Positions 32,192 to 42,383 of a stretch of 64,000 nt of DNA are shown piece by piece. Position numbers and translations under genes: made by a program. The DNA comes from Stentor coeruleus (Eukaryota > Ciliophora > Heterotrichea > Heterotrichida > Stentoridae). Every line of letters starts with the position of its first letter. Position 1 is the stretch's first letter. Where the stretch lies: contig MPUH01000180.1 of the NCBI GenBank assembly GCA_001970955.1, forward strand, positions 25,230-89,229. The letters are read 5' to 3'. A model generated the notes under the pieces. That model saw nothing but the letters and a program-made list of their open reading frames with translations. It was not told the origin of the DNA and did not search any database.

Positions 32192-33775
32192 ATGTCAAAA
32201 GAGCATAAAGATAACGAAAACAAAGGTCTTCTTTGTAATTTTACCCATGAGAAGGCAGGAATGCAAGGACTTGATCGGGAAAAAATAAACAAAATAATCC
32301 ACGATACATCAGTGAATACTGAATTTTTCAAACGTGAACAAGAACACATTGCAATAGTCGAAGAAAAAGCCCGATCAATGAAAAACAGGATCTCCGAATC
32401 TTTATCCAAAGGTCCTGATTTCATTCGGGAAATCAACGAAGAAATATATAAAATAATCCAAGAAATTGAATCAGAACGTCATCTTTCTGAAACATGGATT
32501 CATGTTGATATGGATATGTTTTATGCATCAGTAGAAATCCGCGATAATCCAGAATTAGCTGATAAACCAGTTGCTGTGGGGGGTAATTCAATGATTGCAA
32601 CAGCTAATTATATAGCTCGAAGATATGGTATAAGAAGTGCAATGCCTGGATTTATAGGCAAAAAGTTATGTGAAGAATTGGTTTTCGTAAAGCCAAATTT
32701 TAGCAAATATAGAGAAGAAGGTGAAAAAATAAGAGAAATTTTCAGGGATTTCGACCCCGACTTTGAAAGCATGGGACTTGATGAAGGGAATTTAAGGGTG
32801 ACTGAATATCTTATAAATAATGAAATGAATCATGATGAAGGAAGACAGGAACTTGCAAGGATTATAAGACAGAGAATTAAAGATAAAACTCAATTACCTG
32901 CTTCAGCTGGTATTGCTTGTAATAGAAGTTTGGCGAAAATAGCTACAGATATGGGAAAACCAAATGGTCAATATTTTATACCTTTTGATAAAGAACAGAT
33001 TATTGAAATTATGAGCAAGATGAATGTTAGGAAAATCCCTGGTGTAGGGAAAGTACTTGAAAAAACATTAAATGAACTTGGAGTTGTTACATGTAAGGAT
33101 ATCTTACAGAAAAAATATGAACTTTATATAGCATTCCAAGCTGGTTCATTTAAATTCTTAGCCTCTGCAGCTTTAGGTGTAGGTAGTTGTTATCATCATG
33201 AAACAAGAGAAGAACAAAAAAGCATAAGCTTATCACGTACATTTGCATCTACTAACAATATAGAAGAAATCAATAAATACATAGCTGAGTTTTCTAGAGA
33301 AATAAGTGAACAATTAGATGAGAAAAATGCTCAAATCAAAACAGTTTCCGTATCATTGAAAACTTATAAATTCGAGCCTAAGTCTAAATCAGAAACTCTT
33401 GGGAGATATATATACAAAGAACTTGATATATATGAAATAGCAATAAAACTTTATAATGAATTAGCTATAAAAGAAAAAATTAGACATGTTGGAGTTAGAG
33501 TTGCTAATATAATATATAGGAGGACTGGAGCTATAGATGATATTATTGAGAAGGTGTCAAAAGATCCTACACCTAAACAGTCTTCGATTAAATGTTTTTC
33601 TCAACAATGCCCAGTGTGTAATAAAGTGTTTATGTATACAGAAAAACGTATGGAGATACATTTGAAACAGTGTTTAGAGGAACAAAGTCAGAAATTTCAA
33701 CCTAAAGTTGTCAAAAAACAAAAAAATGCTCCACAACCAACTATAACACTTGATTGTTTTTATAAGAAAAAGTAA
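32192..33775 (+). CDS. POLK: DNA polymerase kappa (Y-family translesion polymerase)
   Basis: The 527-aa protein aligns with pol kappa across the catalytic core: TWIHVDMDMFYASVEIRDNP near residue 100 (metal-binding Asp and steric-gate Tyr), VAVGGNSMIATANYIARRYG, AMPGFIGKKLC, and GLDEGN, where human has SLDEAY. The thumb helix-hairpin-helix (RKIPGVGKVLEKTL) and little-finger domains follow. At about residue 470 a Rad18-type UBZ zinc finger (CPVCNKVFMYTEKRMEIHLKQC in two pieces) would bind ubiquitinated PCNA. The C-terminus, ITLDCFYKKK, matches the TLDIFF PCNA-binding box of human pol kappa. The N-terminal ~95 residues contain the N-clasp helices typical of kappa. It should copy past bulky minor-groove lesions. 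It has one UBZ instead of the two in vertebrates. Confidence 0.95.
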   Translation: MSKEHKDNENKGLLCNFTHEKAGMQGLDREKINKIIHDTSVNTEFFKREQEHIAIVEEKARSMKNRISESLSKGPDFIREINEEIYKIIQEIESERHLSETWIHVDMDMFYASVEIRDNPELADKPVAVGGNSMIATANYIARRYGIRSAMPGFIGKKLCEELVFVKPNFSKYREEGEKIREIFRDFDPDFESMGLDEGNLRVTEYLINNEMNHDEGRQELARIIRQRIKDKTQLPASAGIACNRSLAKIATDMGKPNGQYFIPFDKEQIIEIMSKMNVRKIPGVGKVLEKTLNELGVVTCKDILQKKYELYIAFQAGSFKFLASAALGVGSCYHHETREEQKSISLSRTFASTNNIEEINKYIAEFSREISEQLDEKNAQIKTVSVSLKTYKFEPKSKSETLGRYIYKELDIYEIAIKLYNELAIKEKIRHVGVRVANIIYRRTGAIDDIIEKVSKDPTPKQSSIKCFSQQCPVCNKVFMYTEKRMEIHLKQCLEEQSQKFQPKVVKKQKNAPQPTITLDCFYKKK

Positions 33776-34852
33776 ACATTTTATGATTGTGGATTTTTAT
33801 AAGTTAGGGATTTTAGGTTTTTATATTAGAGTTATGGGTTTATGTGTTGAATAAGTAAGCGATTTTTTATGATTGGAATTAAAAGGATATTTTAATTGTG
33901 TTGGGAAAACTATTTTATTAGATATGAATAGGATATAATGATATAGCATAAATTCTTATATTTTTTTGATGATATTTTCTAACTTATAAGTGGAATCTGT
34001 GTGTTTTTATACAAAAACAGATAAAATTATTTTCCTTGGCTTGGTATTATATATGTTATTTAAGAAAACTATTATTATACTTAAACTTAGAGTATTATAA
34101 ACTAATAATCATCATTCATATTCTTATGTTTTTTGTTAACTACTTATAGTTCAATTACCTTTTTTCACTATAAAATTAGCTCTTTTATCTCATTTATCAT
34201 CCCTTTTAGTGGCAATATCCCTTTACCTTATGCATTGCAAATTTATTTTCGAAATCAAACTTTTTAGACTTCACTTATACATAAATACTTACTATAACAA
34301 CCTTTCAATTCACTCATAATTCAACTTTACGTTTTAAATTCATTACAAAGTTATCTTTAAAGCTTAAGAATAAGCTTAAATATTTCCTACTCACAAATAT
34401 ATTTAAAAACTACCTAATTAAACAATTTCAGAAAAGGAACTTAGAAATTAAACTAAACTTGTTTACCTCTTGAAATTTGATCTAAAATTTAATCTTAAAT
34501 ATTCAAGCTTTTGGTATACCATTTAGATTTAAGTTAAAATTTTAAGTATTATTTTTCTATTATATACGAATAATAAAGGAAAATGTATAAATTGTAAAAT
34601 ATTTTATAACCAGAGTATGTTTTTATAACAGTTATAATTTCCAGGTATAGTTTTTTTTTGAAAACTCAAACATTAATTGATTAAATAATCATGTGAAAAC
34701 TCTTAAAGACTAATAGCATTTTATTATATTATTTTTTCAGAAATGATTATGTTTTTATATGCAATTTTATTCTATCTGGGAAATGATTCTAATAACTGCA
34801 CGAATTTATAAATATAAAAATAAGATTGAATTGAAATAATTCATGGTAATAA
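33776..34852. other. Intergenic region, 1.1 kb
   Basis: G/T-rich in the first ~150 bp after the polymerase stop, then C/A-rich around 34100-34500, then plain AT-rich DNA. No ORF, RNA gene or repeat found. Confidence 0.5.
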
Positions 34853-35785
34853 ATGGGTTGTGCTGCAGTCAAAAATAGACAAGATAAATCAAAAGATATT
34901 CATTCAATAAACATTAAAAAAGATCAACTCCCATCATCTATCATTGATAGTATTGGGATGACTTTCCACCCAGATTATGTTTCTTTATCAGTCCTAAAAG
35001 TTGGAACCTTAGCAGAGATTATAAGAGTCAAACATATTCCAACAAAAACCTATCGAGCCCTTAGAGTTATTCCGAAACATCGTCTTATAAAAGGAAATAT
35101 TGACCCAAACACTTTTTCAATACAAGCAACATTACACTCAAAATTATCTCATCCAAACATAATTGAATATATAGAGCATTTTTCTGATGAAAAATATTTT
35201 TTTATAGTAACTGAGTTATGTAAAGGTTTTTCTCTTCTCCGCAAATCTAAACAAGTAGAAAAGTTTTCAGAAATTGAAGCAAGTAATACTATGTATGAAA
35301 TACTTCAAGCTGTTGAATATATGCATAATAATAACATTGTTCATAGAGATTTAAGCTTAGAAAATGTTCAAATAAAAGATTTTACTTGTAATACTATAAA
35401 AATTGCTGGTTTTGATTATTTAAGTGAACTTGGGCCTGATGGTAAAACTCAAGGTGTTTATGGGTCACTTCATTTTATAGCTCCAGAAGTCTTTAGAGGG
35501 AAATATAATGAAAAAGTTGATATTTGGAGCTGTGGGATTATTGCATATATTTTGATAACAGGGAAATATCCATATATTGGTTTTCATAAAATTGAACAGG
35601 TTGGGAAAATGCCTTTTGAACTCACGGATGAAAAATGCGCAGGATTTTCTGGAGAACTTAAGAACCTTATGAAGAAAATGCTGGATATGAACCCTGAAAG
35701 TCGGATTTCTGCTTCGGATGCACTTAAGCATTGGTGGTTTAAGAAAAATATATCAAAACATAGAAAATCTCAGACTAATTTTTAG
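34853..35785 (+). CDS. Pseudokinase with Met-Gly-Cys N-terminus
   Basis: The 310-aa protein is only a kinase fold with an MGCAAVK N-terminus (predicted dual acylation). The sequence is close to the neighbouring kinases, but key catalytic parts are lost: the Gly-rich loop is VLKVGTLAEI with one Gly, the ATP-binding Lys is Arg (RALRVIPK), and DFG is rearranged to GFD (IKIAGFDYL). HRDLSLEN keeps the catalytic Asp, while the Lys of HRDLKPEN is Ser. The structural motifs APEVF, DIWSCG and the final helices are intact, so the fold is under selection and this is not simply a decayed gene. It likely acts as an allosteric partner or scaffold at the membrane. Confidence 0.88.
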   Translation: MGCAAVKNRQDKSKDIHSINIKKDQLPSSIIDSIGMTFHPDYVSLSVLKVGTLAEIIRVKHIPTKTYRALRVIPKHRLIKGNIDPNTFSIQATLHSKLSHPNIIEYIEHFSDEKYFFIVTELCKGFSLLRKSKQVEKFSEIEASNTMYEILQAVEYMHNNNIVHRDLSLENVQIKDFTCNTIKIAGFDYLSELGPDGKTQGVYGSLHFIAPEVFRGKYNEKVDIWSCGIIAYILITGKYPYIGFHKIEQVGKMPFELTDEKCAGFSGELKNLMKKMLDMNPESRISASDALKHWWFKKNISKHRKSQTNF

Positions 35786-36349
35786 AGTAGAAAATGAAAT
35801 AGAATAAAATATTATGTTTTTTTAGTTTAGAATATTCTTTTGATTTTTGGATTTTTTTTTTGTGTTAATTTTTTATGAAAAGCAAAGGATTTATTACTAG
35901 TTGTGCTATTCAGAAAGGATTTTCGATTTTTTTCTTATGATTTTTTATAGATATAAGATAGTTATTAAGTTTAATTATATATATTGGTGTTTTTTTTTAT
36001 ATTAGGCTAATCAGTATGGGGTTTATTGATTTCAATTTAGTGTATCCTGTGCTATAATTGACATAAAATTTCAAGAGCCTAAAAAATATAATTTGCCAAT
36101 TTTCTTAGTGAAATAAGCATTATTNAAATATAATTTGCCAATTTTCTTAGTGAAATAAGCATTATTTTTGTGTTTTTTATAATCATTTGTTTAAAGTTTT
36201 TTTTTCATCTTTAACTTAATATATTATACCCTCTACCAAGATATGATTTTTCACAAAATTTTATTTTCCAAATTTAATGAATATTTTCTAGACTAATAAT
36301 TCAATTATATTTCCATATTATACTTCTCATAAATCCAACAGTAATAAAT
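35786..36349. other. Intergenic region with an assembly-gap duplication
   Basis: T/G-rich after the pseudokinase stop, then mixed AT. N at 36125 is flanked by identical 41-bp copies (36084-36124, 36126-36166). No ORF or RNA gene seen. Confidence 0.6.
36084..36166. repeat. Direct 41-bp repeat around a single N (assembly gap)
   Basis: Identical 41-bp copies flank N at 36125, in the 5' flank of the kinase at 36350; presumed unmerged contig overlap. Confidence 0.88.
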
Positions 36350-37270
36350 ATGGGTTGCGTAAGTATTAAGCACATTAAAAGCCATTATCATAAAATCCAG
36401 CCTCACAAAAGATCAGTCGAAGCTTCAAGAGGCTCAATATCTGATGATACTTTTCTTATCGAATCTTTAGGGTATTTATATATATCCTCAATAGGCTCTG
36501 GGGTCTATTCCAATGTGATATCTGCTAAGCATATGATTTCAAAAACATATAGGGCTGTAAAAGTTATAAAAAAATCAAAACTAATCACTGAACATTACAG
36601 TGAAAATTGTACACTTAAAGAGTCTGAAATACTAGAGACTGTTTCTCATCCTCATATACTTAATTATTATGAAACTTTAGAAGACCAGAACTGTTTTTAT
36701 GTCGTGACAGAACTTTGTAAAGGGGGAAATTTGTCTCAGGGACTATATAAAAAAGGAAAATTTTCTGAAAAGGATGTAGTTTATGTTATGTTTCAAATAC
36801 TACAAGCTGTTGAATTTTTACATAAAGAAATGGTCGCTCATAGAGATTTAAAGCCTGATAATATTTTACTTGAAGAATGTGATGGATACAAAGTAAAAAT
36901 TGGTGACTTCGGCAATGCTACCTGGTTTGAAAAAGAGCACTTAATGTTTGGTTGTTATGGTTCACCTTCATACATCCCTCCTGAAGTTCTTGATGGAGGA
37001 TATAATGAAAAAGTAGACATATGGAGCTGTGGGATAATGACATATGTACTATTAACAGGAAAACTTCCTTATTATGGTTATGATCCATTGAATATAAAAA
37101 TACAGGTCTATTCTAAACCTTTTCAGATAACTGAAGAAAACTCTGAGGGAATTTCAGAAGAATGCAAAGAATTACTTAAGAAAATGCTCAGAATCAAACC
37201 TGAAGAGAGAGTCTCAGCTACTGAAGCTCTTAGTGATGTTTGGTTTAAAAATATTCAAGGAGATAATTAA
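36350..37270 (+). CDS. Ser/Thr protein kinase, CAMK/CDPK-like, Met-Gly-Cys N-terminus
   Basis: The 306-aa protein starts MGCVSIKH, so it is probably myristoylated and palmitoylated. Its kinase domain fills the chain: SIGSGVYSNV loop, ATP Lys in RAVKVIKK, HRDLKPDN, DFG in IGDFGNA, DIWSCG, and the closing RVSATEAL block. The activation segment ends PPE rather than APE (SYIPPEV), a mild change; otherwise it is complete. There is no EF-hand or other regulatory domain. It lies head-to-tail behind the pseudokinase, and its stop is 54 bp from that of the convergent kinase at 37325. Confidence 0.9.
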   Translation: MGCVSIKHIKSHYHKIQPHKRSVEASRGSISDDTFLIESLGYLYISSIGSGVYSNVISAKHMISKTYRAVKVIKKSKLITEHYSENCTLKESEILETVSHPHILNYYETLEDQNCFYVVTELCKGGNLSQGLYKKGKFSEKDVVYVMFQILQAVEFLHKEMVAHRDLKPDNILLEECDGYKVKIGDFGNATWFEKEHLMFGCYGSPSYIPPEVLDGGYNEKVDIWSCGIMTYVLLTGKLPYYGYDPLNIKIQVYSKPFQITEENSEGISEECKELLKKMLRIKPEERVSATEALSDVWFKNIQGDN

Positions 37271-37324
37271 CTGTAATTATAAAGAACACCTTTTTGTAAA
37301 TATTTATAGATTAGATTAAATTTA

Positions 37325-38230
37325 TTACATCTTTATATCATCTTCAAACCATTTATGTCGTATAGCATCAGACGCAGATATCCTTTCTTGAGGTTTAACT
37401 CTGAGCATTTCTTTCAGTAGGCTAACAAAATCATAACTAAGTCCTTCACAATTATCATTATTTATTTGAAAAGGTGAACACAAAATATTTTCAAGAACAT
37501 CCTCTGTATTCCTTTCCTTATAAGGCCATTTACCAGTTGACAATACATAAGCTAGTATCCCACAACTCCAAATATCAATTTTTTCATTATACTCACCCTC
37601 TAACATCTCTGGGGAAATATAAAAAGCAGAGCCACAATATCCAGAAACCCTATGATTTTTATCTAAAGTTGTAGCTGTACCAAAATCAATAAGTTTTATT
37701 TTATTAGAACCTTCAGATACAAGTAATATGTTTTCAAGTTTTATGTCTCTATGAATAATATTATTATCATGAAGATATTCAACAGCTGATAATATTTGGA
37801 GTAAGATTTCTTTTACTTCATTTTCTTTAAGTTTTCCTGATTTTTTTATTTTTCCATATAAGTTTTTCTCTTGACATAACTCAGTTACTATGTAAAGAAA
37901 TGAGTTATCTTCGAAAGAATCTATGTATGAAATTATGTTATCGTGGTTGAGCTTTTTTAAGATAGTCACTTCATTGTTTGTGGGTATTTTAGATTGGGTT
38001 AGTTTAGAAGGTTTTTTTGAGATCATTTTTATTGCGAAATGTTCTTTGGTTAGAATATGTTGGGCTTTGACTACTTTGCCGAATCCTCCTTTGCCAAGTA
38101 GTGTTGATAATGAATAGTTTGCAAGATTAGAAATATTTGATGTTGGAGACCATAAGTCATTACTTTGTGGTTTCATTATGCTGGTTTGAATTGATTTTCT
38201 GCGTTTTAATATTAGATTTCCACAACCCAT
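37325..38230 (-). CDS. Ser/Thr protein kinase, CAMK/CDPK-like, Met-Gly-Cys N-terminus
   Basis: The 301-aa protein begins MGCGNLI (acylation signal) followed by a basic stretch KRRKSIQ. The kinase domain is canonical: LGKGGFGKVV loop, Lys in FAIKMISKK, HRDIKLEN, DFG in LIDFGTA, SPEML end of the activation segment (Ser instead of Ala in APE) and DIWSCG. It is the most orthodox catalytic core of the cluster and shares the QILSAVEYLHDNNIIHRD block with the two plus-strand genes, so all three look like duplicates, this copy in inverted orientation. Confidence 0.9.
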   Translation of the reverse strand: MGCGNLILKRRKSIQTSIMKPQSNDLWSPTSNISNLANYSLSTLLGKGGFGKVVKAQHILTKEHFAIKMISKKPSKLTQSKIPTNNEVTILKKLNHDNIISYIDSFEDNSFLYIVTELCQEKNLYGKIKKSGKLKENEVKEILLQILSAVEYLHDNNIIHRDIKLENILLVSEGSNKIKLIDFGTATTLDKNHRVSGYCGSAFYISPEMLEGEYNEKIDIWSCGILAYVLSTGKWPYKERNTEDVLENILCSPFQINNDNCEGLSYDFVSLLKEMLRVKPQERISASDAIRHKWFEDDIKM

Positions 38231-39485
38231 TTTTTTTAGTATTAAAGTTTATTTAGAAGTAATATTGGAGGCATTAAGTTAATTTCCAGCAGAAAAAGCA
38301 TTGGAACGCATATCAAAAATGGATTTCTTTACAGTATCTTATAAACTGTAAAAAAGTATAAATCCTACGACGCATTTCATTATTAAATAAATTTTTATGA
38401 TTTTTATGATTTTTATGATTTTCATTCTCAATCATTACTCTTTTATGAAAAACTGCTCTTATTTCTCTGTCTAATTTTTTTTCAATTTTTTGAGGTTTTT
38501 CATAAATCAAAAGATATTTTGTCTCTGACTACTATTGTGTTTTTTATTAGAGTTTCAATACTTAATGTATATGGCTTGATGATATTAATAGGAACTTTTA
38601 GCTTGGACTTTGTATATAATTGTTTACCTTGTCAGTCCTCAATTTTCAAAAAATACTTAAAAGCATAAATTATATATTTCTATTTTAATAATTACTAAGA
38701 TTTAGAAACTCTAAGATAAGTGTTATTGAATATAGTATAATGATAAACTTATTAAATAATGAATTTTGGCTTCTGACTTGGGAATAATTATAAATAAGGT
38801 ATTTTTTTAATAATTTCATAGAATTTATGATTTGTTTTTGATGAAAATATGATATTTGAAAGAGTTTTTTAACATTGAAGTATGCTAAAATTGTGTAAGT
38901 TTTAAGATGAGCGGTATTTTTGTTGTAAAAGTAGGAATAGAGTTTTAAGATTTTATAAGAGGCTTATCTAATTATGGGACTTGTGTGAAATTTTATAAAA
39001 TTCAATGCTTTATAGACTTGATTTTATTCAAACTTTACCATATACACTCTACAAATCTATGTATATTTCATTAATTTTATGTATCTTCTTTGAATATTCA
39101 TTTTCTATATTTAAAATATAATTATTCAAAAATTATACAAATATCTAATCTCGACAAAAATTTAAATCTCAAATTATAAAATCTAAAAATTAAACATATA
39201 AAATTATGTATCTAAATTGCACATACTAAATTTAGTATATACAAAATTATATTTATTACTCTTTATTAAAATAGAGTTTCAAGAAATCAAATCTCTAATA
39301 GTTAGTATAGGTTTTACCTCAGGAATAAAAAAAAAACAGCAAGTAAAAACTATATACCTTAGCTTGATAGAGAACTATATGATTTTATTAAAGAACCTTT
39401 ACAAACTAAATGTGAACTTTTACGTTTATTTGATGATTATTGTTTATATAACAGAGTATATGGAAGAAATGTTATATCACCTAAC

Positions 39486-39604
39486 TAACACCCTGATTTT
39501 AACTTGTGAATTATTTGAGAGATTATCTTTATCTATTAAAATAANTAACACCCTGATTTTAACTTGTGAATTATTTGAGAGATTATCTTTATCTATTAAA
39601 ATAA
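39486..39604. repeat. Direct 59-bp repeat around a single N (assembly gap)
   Basis: Identical copies 39486-39544 and 39546-39604 are separated by N at 39545. Confidence 0.9.
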
Positions 39605-39826
39605 GAATACTTGCAGATGGAACTAGGTTGTTTGTTTAAAAAATCAGAGAAGCAAGAAATCTTCTTTCAGCAAAGGAAGTTGTTGAAGTATTTCAAATTA
39701 GTATGACTATTGGCNAGAATACTTGCAGATGGAACTAGGTTGTTTGTTTAAAAAATCAGAGAAGCAAGAAATCTTCTTTTAGCAAAGGAAGTTGTTGAAG
39801 TATTTCAAATTAGTATGACTATTGGC
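39604..39826. repeat. Direct 111-bp repeat around a single N (assembly gap)
   Basis: Copies 39604-39714 and 39716-39826 flank N at 39715 and differ at one base (ttctttcag versus ttcttttag). A single mismatch fits overlapping contigs from polymorphic copies in a polyploid macronucleus or a read error. Confidence 0.9.
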
Positions 39827-40276
39827 TTAGTAAGATAGTAAAAAGTTTTGATTTAAGATAGGATTTTTATTAACAAAAATTATACTTTTTTTTTTGCTTT
39901 AGAGTTTTATTACTAGGGGAAAATCAGAGTCAGCTATGCTGAGATCAAGGACTATATTTTATTTTTGAAGAGTTAATAAATTCTAATAAAGTTTGAAGCA
40001 TAATTTAGAATTTGTTATATGATATGAGTAAAATGAGTTTTTTATATCTTATTGTGTTGTCTAAATTGAGTCAAAATACTTATAAAGAATGAAATAATTT
40101 GCTGAAATTTTTAGTTTTTTAGGAGTTAGTTTATGCAATTAGGTTTTCTATTTCCTTAAGTATTAGGATATAAATATTAGTAAATCTTATTATTTATGTA
40201 GTTTTAGCTAGGCGATTATAATTGTATCTGAGAATATAAACAATTTAAATAGTATGTCATTAATAAATAACATAAA

Positions 40277-41548
40277 ATGGAGCAGATGATTAGTGTTTCA
40301 AGACAAACCTCAACCCATACAGCGTTAGTCCAAACTTTAAGAGGCATGGGTTTTGACCAAGAGCATATCGATATTGCCATAGCTTATACAGAATCAACGA
40401 ATCTTGAAGATTTGCTTGCATTTTTAATCAAAGGGATCAATGGTTGGGAACATGAATTCATACGTATTTTTTATATAGCAAATGATAATAATCGTTGTGA
40501 AATTTGCAAAGATATAGCCGAAGAGCATTTTAACCCAGACAATCTTCCACCTATAAACGTAGCTGAACTTCATGAAAGAATTAAACAAAATCAGCATCGT
40601 GCATCTTTAAGGTACTCAAAAGAATTAATAAATCACAATGAAGAAGTATGCCAAATATGCTATGAACCCTTAAAAAATAAATGGGTTCTTCCATCATGTA
40701 ATAATCATGAATTCTGTCGTACATGCTATATTTTACATCTTGAATCACTAATAAAAGACTCAAAAGTAACTAGCATAACATGCCCAGGAAAAGACTGCCC
40801 ATCTGAGTTTACTGAAAATGATATAAAATTTTTAGTTTCTGATGAGATTTTTGCTAAATATCTAAGATTTAAAGAAAGAGCTGTACTTATGATTGACCCT
40901 TCTATTAAATGGTGTATCCAACCTAATTGTGAAGGGTATATTAAAGGTAAAGAAAGTGATAAGAAAAAATCCTGCCCAAAATGCGGATTTGAATTATGTT
41001 TTCAATGCGGTAAAGCCTGGCATCCAAAGAAAACATGCGATCAAATTGTAGATGAAGATTACGAACTTTGGGCTAAAGGGAAAGAAATTCAATTATGTCC
41101 TAAATGTAAGCATAAAATTGAAAAGTATGATGGGTGTAATCATATGACATGTGCTGCATGTGGTTATAATTGGTGTTGGCTTTGTAGAGGAAGATATTAT
41201 TCTAATCATTTTAGTGCTTATAACCCTGTTGGATGTCCGAATTTACAATCAGGGTATAATACAAGAAGTCAATGGCCTTTATGGAAGATTTATTTAGCTA
41301 GAATAAGAGGATGCTGCCTTTGGATTTTATTCTTGATACTTCTTCCTTTGATTATTGCATTTGGTCCAGCGATTTTCGCGATTAGTCACTTTAACAAAGA
41401 ATATTATAGTTTTTGGGGCCCATGCATTATTATTTTAGATATTTTTATATTTATTGGGATTGTTACTATTACACCACCAGGATATGCTATAGCATTACCA
41501 GTATTTATAATGTATGGGATGTGCAAATTATGTAAAAAGTGCTTTTGA
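40277..41548 (+). CDS. RBR-type E3 ubiquitin ligase with C-terminal membrane anchors
   Basis: The 423-aa protein has a UBA-like helix bundle at residues 12-55 (LRGMGFDQEHIDIAI). RING1 runs from CQIC at 125 to CPGKDC at 174. The IBR follows at about 190-254 (CIQPNCEG, CPKCGFELCFQCGKAWHPKKTC). RING2 is at 274-303 (CPKCKHKIEKYDGCNHMTCAACGYNWCWLC), with the catalytic Cys expected at 287 in GCNHMTC. Two hydrophobic segments near 345-372 and 382-415 anchor the C-terminus in a membrane, as in RNF144/RNF19-type ligases. It should transfer ubiquitin through a thioester on Cys287 at an endomembrane. The C-terminus is Cys-rich (CKLCKKCF). This is the only clear gene in the window ending in TGA. Confidence 0.93.
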   Translation: MEQMISVSRQTSTHTALVQTLRGMGFDQEHIDIAIAYTESTNLEDLLAFLIKGINGWEHEFIRIFYIANDNNRCEICKDIAEEHFNPDNLPPINVAELHERIKQNQHRASLRYSKELINHNEEVCQICYEPLKNKWVLPSCNNHEFCRTCYILHLESLIKDSKVTSITCPGKDCPSEFTENDIKFLVSDEIFAKYLRFKERAVLMIDPSIKWCIQPNCEGYIKGKESDKKKSCPKCGFELCFQCGKAWHPKKTCDQIVDEDYELWAKGKEIQLCPKCKHKIEKYDGCNHMTCAACGYNWCWLCRGRYYSNHFSAYNPVGCPNLQSGYNTRSQWPLWKIYLARIRGCCLWILFLILLPLIIAFGPAIFAISHFNKEYYSFWGPCIIILDIFIFIGIVTITPPGYAIALPVFIMYGMCKLCKKCF

Positions 41549-42383
41549 CGTAAATAAATGATTTAATTTGATTTCTTTCGATAATGTTTATAAACTTAAT
41601 CATTTGTTATTATAAAAGTTAAATTTGTTTTATGCATTTCACAGTCATTAAATTTTCATTAAAATTTCAATGCTATCTATGTAGTTCTACAAGAATAATT
41701 CAATTTTATATATGTTTTACACTTTAATAATTATACAAATAGACTATATCTAAAACATATCTTATATAAGCTATTTTAGATAAATGATTGACAAGGGCAA
41801 AAAATCAAACTAAGTAAGTCATAATAAGAGCATTATTTAAAAAAAATATACTTATAAACAAAACAAAAAAACACTTAAGACCTTTAAAAAACAAATTTTA
41901 TTCTTCAAAAAGTGGTGAAAAGCTACAATTTAATTTTTTTAAGATAATATTATAACAATATAAGGAAATAAGACTGAAGGTTTAGAAAGTATTGCTAGGA
42001 TTTCAGCATCAATAGTTAAAATTGTGTAAAATAAATTCTCTTGAACCAAACCATCTTAAAGAAATCATCCTTTTGACTTGAATTTCAAATTTTGTACGAT
42101 ACTATTTTTAAGACTTTTAGACTTTATAGAGCAAGAAAGACATGAAAGATCAGATTTCTAATGATAAAATACCTGTGAAAACTGCTGAGAAAATATTTAG
42201 TATATCTATCAATAATACTTTAACTGTAATTTCATCAAAACTTAGCATTATTACAAAGTATTTCTCATTGATTTCAACAATATTTTTACCTTTTAAATCT
42301 ACTTGTTGTGCTTGGAATATCTATAAAATATTTTATGATTATTGATTTATTTCTATTATGTTATACAGCGAAAAGTCTTTTTG
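41549..42383. other. Intergenic region, 0.8 kb, with one doubtful small ORF
   Basis: AT-rich. A 67-codon plus-strand ATG ORF at 42142-42345 (MKDQISNDKI...) ends 38 bp before the convergent coiled-coil gene. It has a hydrophobic middle and no recognisable domain; it may be a real small gene but nothing confirms it. Confidence 0.4.

Larger units (their letters stand above)
38231..40276. other. Intergenic region, 2 kb, with two assembly-gap duplications and a possible HTH remnant
   Basis: G/T-rich next to the kinase start. A short repeat, ttttatgat three times, lies at about 38392-38422. N at 39545 and N at 39715 are flanked by 59-bp and 111-bp copies. On the plus strand at about 39604-39840 a frame containing one TAA reads IRILADGTRLFV, stop, then KIREARNLLSAKEVVEVFQIS, which looks like a degraded helix-turn-helix. 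No intact gene is supported, and the frame starting at 39217 has no ATG. Confidence 0.5.

Noticed and set aside
38313-38510. Minus-strand frame with NHKNHKNHKN repeat
   Set aside because: Outermost codon is TTG, the repeat is a simple ttttatgat tandem, and no domain is present.
39217-39639. Plus-strand frame of 140 codons
   Set aside because: Begins with TTG, contains an N-flanked duplicated segment, and has no recognisable domain before the possible HTH remnant.
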